Origin: an uncultured Lachnospiraceae bacterium
GTDB taxonomy: Bacteria; Bacillota_A; Clostridia; Lachnospirales; Lachnospiraceae
Length of the DNA stretch: 7,416 bases
Reading direction: 5' to 3'
Assembly (NCBI GenBank): GCA_946613735.1
Contig: CAMOFS010000069.1
Location: forward strand, 1-7,416
Position 1 is the stretch's first letter. Each line of letters opens with the position of its first letter. The translations under genes were made by a program, and so were the position numbers. The notes below the pieces were generated by a model. It worked only from the letters and a program-made list of their open reading frames with translations, did no database searches and had not been told where the DNA came from. Positions 6,350 through 7,416 of the stretch are shown one piece after another.

Positions 6350-7416
6350 ATGGGACGCATTAGACGTATCACATGGATATTATGCGCTATATATGTTGCT
6401 CTGGTTTTGGTGTTTTCGGTATACAAAAATGTCACTACCACTGACGATGCCAGCTACACCGTTACCAGCGACAGCATCAATTTTTCCGGATATACCTATG
6501 TCAGTGACAACAGCAACGGCTTCGGTGCCATCTACAAGCTGACTCCCGATGGAGCTACTGACAGGGTATATGTCAACCACAGGCGTAAATATGTGGCTGA
6601 CTGGAAGGTTGTAAAGCTTGCCACATCAAGCTCCTCAGAGCAGGTGGGCGGTGAGTTTTATGCCATCATGCGTGGCAACACCAATTCCGAGAACTACGTT
6701 CCCTATCGCATAGTTTCCTTTACCTCTGACATGGTTACATCTGCCATGTCTACCAGTTTTTACCTGCACAGCGGATTGACCGTTACCGGTCTTTCCTATT
6801 CCGAGCAGGTCTTTTACATCACGGGCATTTCAAAGACCCGCCAGGATGTATACATCTATCAGTACAATGAGGGCGAGCTGATCCAGTTTGAAGGTATCAA
6901 GACAGATGATAAAAACAAGCTGGCTTCTATCTCCACAGAGCTTACCGAAGCCACCAAGGAGCGTAATCCCAGCGGACTTTTGTATGCTGATGCGGAGTTT
7001 GCGGACGGCAATCTTTATACCCGTCTGGATGGTCAGGAGGCGGATGAATATTTCGCCGAGGATATTGCTGTTAAGAACCTTTTCGACAACAGGACAGAGT
7101 CCTTCTTTACCAGTCTTAAAGCTATGGGCACTTCACTCTTTGACATCATAGGTATCTGCCTGTTGGGATGTGCCATTATCATCGTTGTCTTTGCGCTTTT
7201 GGCTCACAGGAGATGGGTGGTCTACCGTATTGTAGTGATAGAGGGCATCATCTTTGCTTTATGTGTGCTTATTTTGGGCATATCAACCGTAGAGAACCAC
7301 AGGGCGTCTGTTCGTGAGTTTACCCGTAATGAGACCTACACCCTGTCTCTCTTAGGTGACAATGCACCTTCGAATTTCGGTACCTCGGATTTTTATGCCT
7401 CCAGTGATTACGCTAC
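6350..7416 (+). CDS. Multi-span membrane protein with beta-rich outer domain (partial, 3' end missing)
   Basis: The frame stays open to the window end, giving at least 355 residues. A basic start (MGRIRR) leads into a first span (about 7-24). An outer region of some 235 residues contains recurring strand groups that resemble beta-propeller blades: YVSDNSNGFGAIYKLTPDG (50-68), EFYAIMRGN with YRIVSF (102-124), QVFYITGI with VYIYQYNEGEL (153-177), and LLYADAEFADGNLYTRLDG (210-228). A second span (about 264-285) returns inward, the basic loop HRRWVVYR lies inside, and a third span (about 292-313) leads out again to a new outer region. The role is unknown: a sensor, or a membrane part of the injection-like apparatus. 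The missing C-terminus may hold an output domain. The start is supported by a strong ribosome binding site, and the gap to the pseudokinase gene is 11 bases. Confidence 0.75.
   Translation, partial: MGRIRRITWILCAIYVALVLVFSVYKNVTTTDDASYTVTSDSINFSGYTYVSDNSNGFGAIYKLTPDGATDRVYVNHRRKYVADWKVVKLATSSSSEQVGGEFYAIMRGNTNSENYVPYRIVSFTSDMVTSAMSTSFYLHSGLTVTGLSYSEQVFYITGISKTRQDVYIYQYNEGELIQFEGIKTDDKNKLASISTELTEATKERNPSGLLYADAEFADGNLYTRLDGQEADEYFAEDIAVKNLFDNRTESFFTSLKAMGTSLFDIIGICLLGCAIIIVVFALLAHRRWVVYRIVVIEGIIFALCVLILGISTVENHRASVREFTRNETYTLSLLGDNAPSNFGTSDFYASSDYA

Overview
The window looks like part of a chromosome of a Gram-positive anaerobe, most likely a Lachnospiraceae member (Butyrivibrio/Roseburia-like). 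This is inferred from AGGAG-type ribosome binding sites, mixed base composition, short gene spacings, and a SARP-like regulator of a style common in Clostridia. All supported genes lie on the + strand and form one tightly packed run. No RNA gene, CRISPR array, insertion sequence or integrase is visible.

Layout. Bases 1-143 hold the 3' end of an unidentified gene whose reading frame appears broken at a run of four T's (68-71). Next is a 715-residue protein with two AAA+ modules (172-2319) and the N-terminal features of ATPases found with contractile injection systems (Afp15/Pvc15 type). A 152-bp gap carries a good sigma-A promoter with an extended -10 and an upstream direct repeat. It precedes a small regulator (2472-3032) with a stump of a receiver domain, an OmpR/SARP-type winged helix and a very short BTAD remnant. 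One base later begins a 173-residue single-span membrane protein with a small beta-rich outer domain (3034-3555). A 623-residue protein follows (3604-5475), with an N-terminal motif of the kind seen in phage-tail-like and injection-system clusters and a C-terminal Ig-like domain. Then comes a kinase-fold-like protein with no recognisable catalytic residues and one C-terminal membrane span (5490-6338). Last is a multi-span membrane protein with a large beta-rich, possibly propeller-like outer region, cut off by the window end (6350-7416).

How the parts may work together. The ATPase and the 623-residue protein both point to a contractile-injection-system-like locus. The small regulator sits behind its own promoter and may drive the downstream genes. 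The three membrane proteins are not standard components of the soluble extracellular systems. A possible reading is that the particle is tethered to, or controlled from, the cell envelope, with the pseudokinase as a cytoplasmic docking or signalling platform. This is inference: no sheath, tube, spike or baseplate-wedge gene lies inside the window, and the neighbouring sequence would decide it.
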